Source of the DNA: Candidatus Latescibacterota bacterium
GTDB lineage: Bacteria; JAAXHH01
Assembly (NCBI GenBank): GCA_022822725.1
Contig: JAJEAN010000007.1
Coordinates: 874,382 to 938,381 of the forward strand
DNA: 64,000 nt
Direction: 5' to 3'
A program made the position numbers and the translations under genes. Numbering within the stretch: the stretch's first letter is position 1; every line of letters starts with the position of its first letter. The notes below the pieces were generated by a model, which searched no databases, was not told where the DNA came from, and saw only the letters and a list, made by a program, of their open reading frames with translations. Shown here in pieces: positions 8,549 through 16,972 of this stretch.

Positions 8549-10717
8549 CTACGCTTTTCTCCGGTCCATGTTCCTGCCGGTTCGTGATCCCGACAGCCAG
8601 TATTCCGCCATCATGAGCGCCATCGCGAAGACGATCAAAGACTTCCAGACCTCATACCCGCCCGCGGTACCGAAAATCCCGCCGCGGGGGACGTCCGGGG
8701 CGCCCGCCGGGTCCATGAGCACGATCTCCGCCCCGACTCCGAACAACCCGGCCGCCTCTGTCGGCGAAACCCGAGCCAGGTCCGATTCCCGCGTGTCCGG
8801 GTTTACGGCGAAGGCCTGAACGACGGCGTCACCGTCCCACAGCGCATACACGCCGGGCTGTTTCGTGTCCGGTACTTCCACCGTAATTCCGTTCCGGCCG
8901 GCACGGGCATTGACCGTCTCGGTACGTCCCGATGGGTACTCGAGACTGAGGTCGGCGTTGGCCCGCATTTCGGTCATCGTCCGGACGATGGACCTTCCCG
9001 CCAGATGGCCTCCTTCGGCAACCGTCACTGACGGATGCAGGTACCGCACGCTTCGATGCATGAAGGGAACGAACGCGCTGCGTAACGCCAGGTCGCTCCA
9101 GCCGGTGTTCAGGTCAGAAGCGACCAACAGCGCACGGCCGCTGCCGGACCGTCCTTCGAGGACCGCCGGCGTACCGTCCATGAACCGCGCGATGACCCTT
9201 GCGCCGAGTTCCGCTTCAATGGCGTAGGACGCGTAGAACCTGGCCTCGCCGGCCGACAGGGATTCGGCGTCGCGGCCGCCGAATCGAAACACGGGATGCT
9301 CGAAGTCGACCTGGTCCATACGGTGAAAGGAGTTTTTCCTGCCGGGCGTTCCCCTCCGTTCCGAGATCGAGCAGCCGAAGACGCCGGTGAAGAAACCGTG
9401 CCCGTAGACGACCGGATCCAGTCCCGCTCCGAGGAAGACCAGAACGCCGCCCCCGGAGTAAACGTAACGCTCCACGCTGGATAGCCGCGCCGGCGTCATT
9501 TCCACGCCTCCGTCCACGATCAGCACGCCCGCGTCGAACAGATCGCTGTTCAACACGTCGGCGGATGCAGTCTGCACGTCCACGGGAGTGACCAGGCCGC
9601 CCGCCGGCTTCAATACCTGCTCGATGAAGTACCTGGATTCGCTCTGGCCAACGGCGGTAACGCCAAAGGCCTCCGGAACGTCGAGGGTGAAGTACCGCCG
9701 GTTGTCGGCCGCGACATCATCCTCGTCCAGTTCCACGTAACCGGTATACCTGCCGGGCGCGTCGATGACGACATTGAACTGTACGGAACGCGTTGCGCCC
9801 GTTTCGGCCGTCACCTGGCGGCTGTCCCGGCTCAGGCCGTTTATGACCAGCCGGACTTCCCTGGTCCGGTCAGTGTCCGTCGCAACACCGCTTCGGTCCG
9901 TGATGGTCGCCACAAACCGTTCCGGCTGATTACGGATCAGCAGGCCCTCGCTGACGGAGACCTCGTCGATGCTGACGTTGTCCACGCTCCCCGCTTCGAA
10001 TGGATAAAGGTAGATCGGCGCCCTAGACTGCGAAGCCGCCTCAGATTCGGATTCGGAAACCGATTCGGTTTGGGAAATCGATTCGGCCAGGTTCTCCCAG
10101 TCGTTACGCTGCAGGTCCGACAGGAGGTATATGCCCTTGTTCGCCGAAACGATGCCGGACAGTATCCGGCGCGCGAGCCGCACGGCACCGGCGATATCAC
10201 CCGAACTTCCTGATACTTCCGCTTCCGCCAGGTGAGCCGCGAGCACCGCGGTCCTGTCCGTGGGAACGGGCGGGACGGCCTCTGGAGGCGCGGCCGTCAG
10301 AATGATCAGGCCCTCGTCGCCCTGCTGCATCGCGTCCACGATTCGACCGGCCTCGGTCCTCGCGGCGGCAAAGGGCGTATCCCCGAAACGTCCGGCGCCC
10401 ATGCTGTACGAATTGTCCAGTACGATGGCGAAGACCGACCGCTGTTCGACGCTGCTGCCCAGCAAGGCGCCAGCCAGGCCTTCGATGACCGGCCTGGCGA
10501 AGGCCAGCACCAGAAGCAGGACGATGAGCGTCCGCAGCAGAAGCAACAGGAGTTCCCGAAGCCGCAGGGCCCGGGACCGTTGCAGATGGTGATCCCTGAT
10601 GAAAATGACAGAGCTGAAGTCGACGGTGGAGACTCGCTGGCGGTGAAACAGGTGTATGATGACCGGTACGGCCACCGCAACGAGCCCAAACAGCATCAAC
10701 GCGTTCAGAAAGGTCAT
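8549..10717 (-). CDS. BatA/VWA-domain membrane protein
   Basis: 722-residue membrane protein. The N-terminus is the aerotolerance-regulator (BatA) type: a first helix at about residues 4-23 ending in IHLFHRQ, then a second helix at about 55-76. A von Willebrand A domain follows with the MIDAS motif DNSYS (D101, S103, S105). A long beta-rich periplasmic part and a glutamine-amidotransferase-like segment (VLIVDGG) precede a C-terminal helix near 695-715. The ATG at 10717 follows GGAGGAAG; the open frame extends further upstream but is Arg/Pro-rich and unlikely. A Ser/Glu-rich low-complexity stretch (SESESE) occurs near residue 215. Confidence 0.8.
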   Translation of the reverse strand: MTFLNALMLFGLVAVAVPVIIHLFHRQRVSTVDFSSVIFIRDHHLQRSRALRLRELLLLLLRTLIVLLLVLAFARPVIEGLAGALLGSSVEQRSVFAIVLDNSYSMGAGRFGDTPFAAARTEAGRIVDAMQQGDEGLIILTAAPPEAVPPVPTDRTAVLAAHLAEAEVSGSSGDIAGAVRLARRILSGIVSANKGIYLLSDLQRNDWENLAESISQTESVSESESEAASQSRAPIYLYPFEAGSVDNVSIDEVSVSEGLLIRNQPERFVATITDRSGVATDTDRTREVRLVINGLSRDSRQVTAETGATRSVQFNVVIDAPGRYTGYVELDEDDVAADNRRYFTLDVPEAFGVTAVGQSESRYFIEQVLKPAGGLVTPVDVQTASADVLNSDLFDAGVLIVDGGVEMTPARLSSVERYVYSGGGVLVFLGAGLDPVVYGHGFFTGVFGCSISERRGTPGRKNSFHRMDQVDFEHPVFRFGGRDAESLSAGEARFYASYAIEAELGARVIARFMDGTPAVLEGRSGSGRALLVASDLNTGWSDLALRSAFVPFMHRSVRYLHPSVTVAEGGHLAGRSIVRTMTEMRANADLSLEYPSGRTETVNARAGRNGITVEVPDTKQPGVYALWDGDAVVQAFAVNPDTRESDLARVSPTEAAGLFGVGAEIVLMDPAGAPDVPRGGIFGTAGGYEVWKSLIVFAMALMMAEYWLSGSRTGRNMDRRKA

Positions 10718-10941
10718 TCTGCTTCCTCCACGGCGGTCAGGTAATATACCTAAAGGCGCCCGCGTCCGTAAAGCAATATCGGTGGCAGATCGGCGGCGGA
10801 TCGGCGTCCTCACGCCTGGGACGCGACGGCCCGGGACGGGAGGTCGCCCAGGGCCGAATTTCCTTGACATGACGGTCGGTTACGGGTATCGTAATCCCAA
10901 TATCCGGTCAATCCCGCTGGTAACCCCCTGAAGGAGCGTTT
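10718..10941. other. divergent intergenic region between BatA-like gene and carA
   Basis: Non-coding stretch between two divergent genes. It holds the carA promoter candidate described separately. No structured RNA or attenuator-like hairpin is obvious to the eye. Confidence 0.6.
10864..10892 (+). promoter_or_regulatory. sigma-70-type promoter for carA
   Basis: A perfect -35 TTGACA (10864-10869), a 17-base spacer and a -10 TATCGT (10887-10892, 4 of 6 to consensus). This lies about 50 bases before the carA ATG, which has its own GGAG Shine-Dalgarno at 10933-10936. Confidence 0.55.
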
Positions 10942-12078
10942 ATGGAGGCATGGCTGGCCCTGGAAGACGGCACAGTCTACGAAGGCGAGTCCTTTGGCGC
11001 TACCGGGGAAAAGGTGGGAGAAGTCGTTTTCAACACCAGCATGATCGGATACCAGGAGGTATTGACCGACCCGTCGTACAAAGGTCAGATCGTCACCATG
11101 ACCTACCCGTTGATCGGGAATTACGGCGTGAATCCCGGCGACCTGGAATCGCTCCACCCCCACGTGGAAGGATTCGTGGTCCGGGAGTATCAGCGGAATC
11201 CGAGCAATTGGCGCTCGACCGGCAGTCTCGACCGCTTCCTGGACGACCATGGCGTCGTAGGCATTTCCGGAATCGATACGCGGGCATTGACCCGCAGGCT
11301 TCGCGTCGACGGGGTCATGCGCGGCGTGATCAGTTCCGGCGCGGCGGACCCTGAAGCCCTCGTGGCACAGGCGAAGGCCGTGCGCGGAATGTACGGCACG
11401 GACCTGGTCCGCGAAGTGACCACGGACCGCCCGTACCGCTGGGAGGGAGAACGTCGTATCTACGTGGACCCTCCCGACGGCGATCCGGAACGCGTCTGGA
11501 ACAGCTTCGACGAACCCGGCAATTTCCGGGTCGTCGTCATGGATTACGGCGTAAAGCACAATATCCTGAGGAACCTGGTCCGCCGGGGCTGCCAGGTACT
11601 CGTCCTGCCGGCGGACTACAAGGCCGGGCAGGTGCTGCGGCTGAACCCCGACGGCATCATGTTGTCCAACGGACCGGGCGATCCCGGCGCCGTTGAGTAC
11701 GCCATTGAAGAGTTGAAAGTCCTGATCGGGCAGAAACCCATATTCGGCATCTGCATCGGTCACCAGTTACTGGGCATGGCGCTTGGCGCAGAACGGTTCA
11801 AGTTGAAGTTCGGACACCGCGGCGCCAACCAGCCCGTAAGACAGTGCGAATCGGGGCGGGTGGAAATCACCGCCCAGAATCACGGATTCGCCATCGACGC
11901 CTCCACCCTCGACGAATCGGAGGTGGAGTTGACGCACATCAATCTGAACGACCAGACGCTTGAAGGGCTCAGACACCGCCGGTATCCGGTATTCTCGGTA
12001 CAGTATCACCCCGAAGCGTCACCGGGGCCGCACGACGCCGATTACCTGTTCGACCGGTTTATCGAATCCATGCAGTAG
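10942..12078 (+). CDS. carA: carbamoyl-phosphate synthase small (glutaminase) subunit
   Basis: 378-residue CarA, which hydrolyses glutamine and channels ammonia to CarB for carbamoyl phosphate in arginine and pyrimidine synthesis. The N-terminal CPSase small domain begins AWLALEDGTVYEGESFG. The C-terminal class I glutamine amidotransferase domain has nucleophile C271 in FGICIGHQ, then H356 and E358 in YHPEASPGP. Length and motifs are canonical. The carB partner is not adjacent: the next gene is a radical SAM protein. The promoter is likely the TTGACA-17-TATCGT element upstream. Confidence 0.95.
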   Translation: MEAWLALEDGTVYEGESFGATGEKVGEVVFNTSMIGYQEVLTDPSYKGQIVTMTYPLIGNYGVNPGDLESLHPHVEGFVVREYQRNPSNWRSTGSLDRFLDDHGVVGISGIDTRALTRRLRVDGVMRGVISSGAADPEALVAQAKAVRGMYGTDLVREVTTDRPYRWEGERRIYVDPPDGDPERVWNSFDEPGNFRVVVMDYGVKHNILRNLVRRGCQVLVLPADYKAGQVLRLNPDGIMLSNGPGDPGAVEYAIEELKVLIGQKPIFGICIGHQLLGMALGAERFKLKFGHRGANQPVRQCESGRVEITAQNHGFAIDASTLDESEVELTHINLNDQTLEGLRHRRYPVFSVQYHPEASPGPHDADYLFDRFIESMQ

Positions 12079-12128
12079 ACCCGGCCAGCTTCATCACTGT
12101 TCCGGACGGTTTCCTACAGGAGCCAGCA

Positions 12129-13916
12129 ATGCGACAAAGTATCAAGCACATCCTCTTTCTCGAACCGAAGTCCTCCCATCTCCACGTGTATTCGGACGCC
12201 TATATTCCGCGCATCGGCTGCCTGGTGCTCGCGACGATCATGCGGGACCTGGGCTACGGCGTCCGGGTGATGCTGGAAGAGGTGGAGGATATCGATACGA
12301 ACGAGTTCGGGGAAGCCGACCTGATCTGCATCTCTTCCCTTACTTCCACGGCCCCCGGGTCGTACCAGTACGCCGATTTCATCCGGAACGTCTATCCCGA
12401 GAAGACGATCGTGATGGGCGGAACGCACCCGACCTTCGTGCCCGACGAGGCACTGCAACATTGCGATTTCGTGGTGCGCGGCGAAGGGGAAGACGCCCTG
12501 GTCGAACTGGTCCGCTGCCTGGAATCCGGCGCCGACTACCGCAGCATCGCCAACCTGTCCTGGATGGAAGACGGCCAGGCGGTACACAATCCGGAGCGGC
12601 CCAAGGCTGAAGACCTGGACGTGTTGCCCATTCCGGACTTCACCCTCGTTCCTTCCGGCAGACTGGACATCATGTCCATACAGACGCAGCGGGGATGCCC
12701 CTGGGACTGCAGTTTCTGCACGGTGACCAAGCTGAACGGGCACAAGCTGCGCGGCCATTCCGTCGAGCGCGTGCTCGATATGCTGGAAGCCTATACGAAG
12801 ATGCCGAATTTCAGCTATCTCTTCTTCGCCGACGACATCTTCAATGTGCCGGTGGACCGCACCATGGCCATCATGCAGGGGATGATCGACCGCAGGTTGA
12901 CGATTCCCTGGGCAGCCCAGATGCGCCACGAGATCTCGAAGCAGCCACAGTTGATGAAGAAGATGCGCGAGGCCGGATGCGACCGGGTAATGGTCGGATT
13001 CGAGTCCATCGACGAAACGGCCCTCGAGCTGTACGGCAAGAAAGAGACGGCCCGCGACGTGGAACGGGCTATCGACGCGATCCACGATCACGGGATCGAT
13101 CTCCACGCCATGTTCATCGCCGGCGCCGATTCGGACCATCCGGAGACCATCAAGACCCAGTTCGAATTCGCCAAGAAGAAAGACCTGGCAACCTCGCAGT
13201 GCATGATCCTGACATACCTGCCCGGTTCCGAAGACACCATCCGCTACGACCTGCAGGGCGGGGAGTACCTGAGCCGCGACTGGAGCCATTACGACGGCCA
13301 CCACGCCAACCATCCCGTACCGAACATGACCCGCTACGAACTGGTCAACACGGTGATGGAAGGCATGAAGGGCATGTACGCGCCGCACCGCATTCTGAAG
13401 AAGCTGGCCAGCGCGGCATGGAACGCGGCCAGGTTAAACAAGCGCGAGGCCGCGCGGCAGTTGCGCAACGGCCTGCTGCGCCTGAACGGCTACTCCATCC
13501 TTCAGCGGTGGTTCAAGGAGCACACCGAATACCTGGCCGATCTCCGCGCCGAGAACGTGTCCCTGTCGCCGGACCGCTACAAGCGAGTGCTGCTGGCCGT
13601 GTCCAACGTGGACGTGAGCCGGGTGCTCCGCACATTCCTGGACGAGATGAATATCCGCGTGGAGGAATTGAGCGAGGAAAAACTTTCCGCGCTCAAGGAC
13701 TCGGACCTGGTCGTCATGGCCGGCGAGATGGTGGACGACGTGAGGGCCCGGTTCCAGAACCTGCACATCTTCCCCGTGCATGACAAGAACACGCGCATGG
13801 ACCGGACTCTGACCCAGCTCGGCATCCTCTTCACCGAGAACGTGGACAAGGTGCGCGAGGCCATCGCCGCGGTGCACTTCCAGCCCGCGGAGGGCAAGCC
13901 GGCTACGGCAGGTTGA
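12129..13916 (+). CDS. B12-binding-domain radical SAM protein
   Basis: 595-residue enzyme with an N-terminal cobalamin-binding-like Rossmann domain (about 1-150). The radical SAM core has the 4Fe-4S motif C190-x3-C194-x2-C197 (CPWDCSFC). The class resembles BchE/HpnR-type enzymes that act on lipids, tetrapyrroles or other small molecules. After the core, a helical part (about 430-500) leads to a C-terminal alpha/beta segment from about 500 (YKRVLLAVSNVDVSRVLRTF) that looks like a receiver- or Rossmann-like fold; I do not recognise it as standard. CAGGAG lies just before the ATG. Substrate is unknown. Confidence 0.85.
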   Translation: MRQSIKHILFLEPKSSHLHVYSDAYIPRIGCLVLATIMRDLGYGVRVMLEEVEDIDTNEFGEADLICISSLTSTAPGSYQYADFIRNVYPEKTIVMGGTHPTFVPDEALQHCDFVVRGEGEDALVELVRCLESGADYRSIANLSWMEDGQAVHNPERPKAEDLDVLPIPDFTLVPSGRLDIMSIQTQRGCPWDCSFCTVTKLNGHKLRGHSVERVLDMLEAYTKMPNFSYLFFADDIFNVPVDRTMAIMQGMIDRRLTIPWAAQMRHEISKQPQLMKKMREAGCDRVMVGFESIDETALELYGKKETARDVERAIDAIHDHGIDLHAMFIAGADSDHPETIKTQFEFAKKKDLATSQCMILTYLPGSEDTIRYDLQGGEYLSRDWSHYDGHHANHPVPNMTRYELVNTVMEGMKGMYAPHRILKKLASAAWNAARLNKREAARQLRNGLLRLNGYSILQRWFKEHTEYLADLRAENVSLSPDRYKRVLLAVSNVDVSRVLRTFLDEMNIRVEELSEEKLSALKDSDLVVMAGEMVDDVRARFQNLHIFPVHDKNTRMDRTLTQLGILFTENVDKVREAIAAVHFQPAEGKPATAG

Positions 13917-14111
13917 GGCGGGTTTCAGCGTGGATGAGGCGTGGATGAGGCAAATGGAGGTTCGTCCACGCCGCGGGCGAACAGGTGAACCGGATCTAAC
14001 CGGTCTGTTTACCCGTTAATACCCTTATTACTACCCTTACTAAAGCGTTACTACCCTTATTCCTGCGAAAACCGCCTCGAGCCTCACCAAATAGGCCATC
14101 CCACGGTCTGC
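13917..14111. repeat. intergenic spacer with TACCCTTA repeats, left edge of the defence island
   Basis: Non-coding spacer between convergent genes. The 12-mer TTACTACCCTTA occurs at 14028-14039 and 14048-14059, and a related ATACCCTTATTA overlaps the first copy from 14019. No gene is seen. It may bind a regulator or be a recombination scar at the left border of the island. Confidence 0.4.
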
Positions 14112-15173
14112 TCAGGTGTCATTGCCTTTATCCCCGAGATAACGCCATCGGGCACCCGGCCCTCGCCCACGGCATGCCACGTCGCCGGATTTCTTCAGCT
14201 TCGCCAGGAGGGTGCGGATCCATTCCCGACCGACGCCCGGACAGGCGCGTTCCAGGTCGCTCAGACGGAACTCGTCCGGCTGGGAGCGAATGGCCGCGAA
14301 CACGCGCTCGGATTTGGCACCTCGCGGTGAGTCGGCCTGCGAGGCGCGTTCCTCCAACTCGACATAAGCACGCCGGATCATCGTGAAAACGAAGTTGAAC
14401 CAGGGCGTCAGTTCGTGCCGGCCCTCGTGCCAACGATCGGATCTCAGCCTGAGCGATTCGTAATAGCTCTCCCGGGATTCCTCTACGAGGCGCTCAAGGC
14501 TGACGTAGCGGCCGACTTCGTAACCGTGCTGGTACAGCGTCAACAGGGTGAGCAGGCGGGAGACGCGTCCGTTGCCGTCCCGAAAGGGGTGGATGCAAAG
14601 GAAGTCGAGGATAAGGGCGGCGACAGCGATGAGTGGCGGGACGTTTTCCTGGTCGAGTGCATGGCGGTAGTGCCGACAAAGCGCTTCCACGGCCGCTGGC
14701 GTGTCCCCGGCGCTCACGCAACGGAACCGGACCACCGGGGGCTTTCCCTGCGGGAATTCCATGATATCGTTATCGACCCGCTTGAATTGACCGGCGTCGC
14801 CGCTGGCGGATTGGCAAAGGGCATGCAGACGTTGCAGGGTGTCAGCGGTGACGGCAAGATCCGCGTGATTGGCATGGATTTCGTCAAGGGCGCGGCGATA
14901 GTCCTGGACCTCCTGCTCGGAGCGATCGCGTGGTTTCGATCGGCCGAGTACCAGCGGGTGAAGGCGATCCGGGGCGACCACTACCCCCTCGATACGGTTG
15001 GAGGATTCGGCACTCTGAATGACAGCTGTGTCGTGGAACGACCTCAGGGCCTGTGGCGACTGGCGGACGAACAGCGTCTGTTTGCCCCGCGACTCGGCAA
15101 TGTCGTTAAGCAGCCATACCGTGCTCAGCGGTATTTCGTGGTCGCGTAGACGATTGTTGCGAAATGAGTGCAT
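14112..15173 (-). CDS. Fic-domain protein with built-in inhibitory helix
   Basis: 353-residue Fic-family protein, an AMPylator or related nucleotidyl-transferase of protein targets. The complete Fic motif HPFRDGNGR is at 195-203, with catalytic H195. An N-terminal S/TxxxEG-type inhibitory motif (SSNRIEG, 57-63) identifies a class II Fic that restrains its own activity, so no separate antitoxin is needed. The C-terminal 80 residues look like a winged helix. It lies next to VapBC-type and HigA genes, consistent with a stress/defence island. Target is unknown. Confidence 0.85.
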   Translation of the reverse strand: MHSFRNNRLRDHEIPLSTVWLLNDIAESRGKQTLFVRQSPQALRSFHDTAVIQSAESSNRIEGVVVAPDRLHPLVLGRSKPRDRSEQEVQDYRRALDEIHANHADLAVTADTLQRLHALCQSASGDAGQFKRVDNDIMEFPQGKPPVVRFRCVSAGDTPAAVEALCRHYRHALDQENVPPLIAVAALILDFLCIHPFRDGNGRVSRLLTLLTLYQHGYEVGRYVSLERLVEESRESYYESLRLRSDRWHEGRHELTPWFNFVFTMIRRAYVELEERASQADSPRGAKSERVFAAIRSQPDEFRLSDLERACPGVGREWIRTLLAKLKKSGDVACRGRGPGARWRYLGDKGNDT

Positions 15174-15218
15174 GTTTCAGGCTGTTTGATCATGCAACAG
15201 GTCATCGACGGAGATCGA

Positions 15219-15234
15219 AAAACCAGCTGGTTTT
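15219..15234. terminator. palindrome between vapC-like and fic genes, possible terminator
   Basis: A perfect 16-base palindrome, AAAACCAGCTGGTTTT, lies between the PIN toxin stop and the Fic start. Read leftward it folds to a 6-bp stem with an AGCT loop and a T-run, so it may end vapBC transcription. An operator role for fic is the alternative. Confidence 0.35.
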
Positions 15235-15250
15235 ATTGGCAAACACTCCC

Positions 15251-15667
15251 TTATGCCTGCCTTCCGAACTGCCAGCGTTTGACGTCGTCGAACCGGTCAA
15301 AATCCTTGTCGAATGTCGCCACATAATCGCCGGATGCCGCCGCCAACGCGGCGAGATAACAATCCAGGAAATCGAACTTTGTGGATGCGAAACGACGCAG
15401 GGCGTCCAGCATCTCCTCTTGCCTTATGCACCGGACGCCAGCGCATATGATGAGCTTCTGCAATGCCTCGACGATTTCCACTCGATGGGTCTTGTAATGG
15501 GATTCGAGTACCCAGACAGCCTCGGCGACCGTCACTTCGGTCAACACCAGCACGCATTTCCCATCGCTGGCGTCCGAGAACAGTGCACGAGCCGCAGGAG
15601 ATAAACGAACGTGATCGTCCCGAAGAAACCGCAACAGCACGTTTGTATCGAGAAGATACCTGGTCAT
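15251..15667 (-). CDS. vapC: VapC-type PIN-domain toxin
   Basis: 138-residue PIN-domain ribonuclease. Conserved acidic residues expected to hold Mg/Mn are D7 (YLLDTNVLLR), E44 or E49, D99 or D102 (FDFLDCYLA) and D120/D122 (FDKDFD). The ATG at 15667 lies in an ATGA overlap with the antitoxin stop; the longer open frame to 15880 simply runs back through the antitoxin gene. VapC toxins cleave tRNA or rRNA when the antitoxin is lost. The pairing with an AbrB-type partner supports the call. Confidence 0.85.
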   Translation of the reverse strand: MTRYLLDTNVLLRFLRDDHVRLSPAARALFSDASDGKCVLVLTEVTVAEAVWVLESHYKTHRVEIVEALQKLIICAGVRCIRQEEMLDALRRFASTKFDFLDCYLAALAAASGDYVATFDKDFDRFDDVKRWQFGRQA

Positions 15668-15906
15668 TTGTACCGCGCCGCCCTGGCTTCTCGCGCAGCG
15701 TCTCGTTCCTCGGATTTGGATGCGGCCGTTCTGTCGTCTGCCAGAGATCCGTAAAGATCTTTGAGCGTCTCGGTCTGAGCTCTGACCATTACGCCGTCCC
15801 CAATCAACTCGTAGATCAATCGCTGCCTTGGTTTGAGGCGAAGCGCCTTTCGGATTTCGGACGGGATCGTGGTCTGCCACTTATCGGTTAAAGTCGATTT
15901 GATCAT
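15664..15906 (-). CDS. AbrB/SpoVT-type antitoxin
   Basis: 80-residue swapped-hairpin AbrB-type DNA-binding protein. The N-terminal IKSTLTDKWQTTIPSEIRKA is the classic DNA-binding arm, and the C-terminal 30 residues are charged and helical, suited to wrapping the toxin. The stop overlaps the toxin ATG by four bases. Upstream, AAGGAG precedes the tiny frame ATGAACCAATGA, whose stop overlaps this start codon. The flanking inverted repeat is a likely self-regulatory site. Confidence 0.85.
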   Translation of the reverse strand: MIKSTLTDKWQTTIPSEIRKALRLKPRQRLIYELIGDGVMVRAQTETLKDLYGSLADDRTAASKSEERDAAREARAARYK

Positions 15907-15922
15907 TGGTTCATGTCTCCTT

Positions 15923-15963
15923 CCATTGTTTAATTGATCTCATTGTGTTTAAAATAACAATGG
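15923..15963. promoter_or_regulatory. inverted repeat upstream of the AbrB-type antitoxin (likely operator)
   Basis: CCATTGTT at 15923-15930 is mirrored by AACAATGG at 15956-15963 in the AT-rich region just before the antitoxin start. Toxin-antitoxin operons usually repress themselves through such arms. The operator role is inferred. Confidence 0.45.
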
Positions 15964-16093
15964 TAAAGCAGATCTGCAAGCATCACTTGTCTTCAGGATC
16001 GACGGAGATATAACGACATTCGATGAAAACGCCCTTCAGCATTCGGAGCTTATCCTATCCTGCATTATGGAAATGATACGGCTTGTGGATGGA

Positions 16094-16393
16094 TCAGGGC
16101 TTCAGAACCAACGTGGCAGCGGGTTGGATCCCGTCGATGAGGCGAGGTCTGTCTCTAGCGAGCTTTCTGAAGTCGCATTCCACCTGAATGCCATGCCAGA
16201 ACTGATCCGACTGATTGAAGAAGGCGCCAAAGCGTATCGACATGGAAGGCGTTATCGACCGACGGCCATGTACAATCTTGTTGATTGCTCGTGGCGCAAC
16301 CCCGATTGCGCGCGCCATGGCATTTTGTGAAATGCCCATTGGCTTAAGGTACTCTTCAAGAAGGATTTCACCTGGGGTTATGGGTGCTTCCAT
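16094..16393 (-). CDS. higA: HigA-type XRE antitoxin, no HigB partner
   Basis: 99-residue HigA-family protein. It begins [13 protein letters not shown] and has the helix-turn-helix [19 protein letters not shown], then the typical GRRSIT. The usual toxin HigB gene should lie immediately upstream on the same strand. That stretch (16394-16441) is only 48 bases and is followed by the drmC-like stop, so the antitoxin is an orphan. It may regulate the neighbouring operon or be a relic. Confidence 0.8.
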   Translation of the reverse strand: MEAPITPGEILLEEYLKPMGISQNAMARAIGVAPRAINKIVHGRRSITPSMSIRFGAFFNQSDQFWHGIQVECDFRKLARDRPRLIDGIQPAATLVLKP

Positions 16394-16402
16394 GGTGTTA
16401 AC

Positions 16403-16445
16403 CTAGTAATGAGTTGCTGCTCGTATCATGGTAGAATCTTACTAG
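16403..16445. promoter_or_regulatory. CTAGTAA/TTACTAG inverted repeat upstream of higA
   Basis: CTAGTAA (16403-16409) and TTACTAG (16439-16445) form 7-base arms 29 bases apart, spanning the higA upstream region and the drmC-like stop codon. It is a possible HigA operator. The short arms make chance plausible. Confidence 0.25.
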
Positions 16446-16972
16446 TCGACACGCTCAAGAAAGCCAAGTCGCTCAAGCTCTTTCCAGTAATTTGACGCAG
16501 CTCGAGCTACATTCCCTTGTACTACCACACCCATCTCGAGATTGTTCATCAACCCGGGATCGGTCAGGTTTGCACTTCCAATGTAGCCATAGTTCTCGTC
16601 TGCAATGATCAGCTTTGCATGCGATCCCAATAATGAATCCGTCATCTCGGCTCGGGGACGAAAAACGCTTACCTCTGGGCTAGCTACCAAACCTGGCAAC
16701 GAAGCTTTAAGATGAGCAATAGACTCTGTCGTACTGATTATATCAATCCTTACAGATCTCTTCGCTGCTTGACTCAGGGCCAATGCAAAGGGACCCGATG
16801 CTGTTTCCTTACTAAGAAAAATAAAAGGTGCAGACATGAAGAGATTACTATTGGCTCGGGTAACGGTCTCCACTAGAACGCCGTAGGTTGTTCGCTCTCC
16901 CAATCTTCGTATCAGACTGGAACCAAATCGTCCGGGTGGTGTAACAACAAGTTGCGAAATGCCCGAAATCAA
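16442..16972 (-). CDS. drmC: DrmC-type phospholipase D-like protein
   Basis: 176-residue PLD-superfamily protein carrying one HKD motif: H118-x-K120-x4-D125 (SHAKLIIAD), followed by GSANLT. One HKD per chain implies dimerisation to build an active site. It is the last gene of the DISARM-like operon. The TTG start at 16970-16972 overlaps the DrmB stop by four bases (TTGA), showing tight coupling. As I recall, DrmC proteins are longer, so a short or trimmed N-terminus is possible. DrmC is reported to be dispensable for DISARM defence in some tests. Confidence 0.7.
   Translation of the reverse strand: MISGISQLVVTPPGRFGSSLIRRLGERTTYGVLVETVTRANSNLFMSAPFIFLSKETASGPFALALSQAAKRSVRIDIISTTESIAHLKASLPGLVASPEVSVFRPRAEMTDSLLGSHAKLIIADENYGYIGSANLTDPGLMNNLEMGVVVQGNVARAASNYWKELERLGFLERVD

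Noticed and set aside
13917-16100. Integrase or transposase at the left edge of the defence island
   Set aside because: No DDE, tyrosine or serine recombinase motif and no terminal inverted repeats were found.
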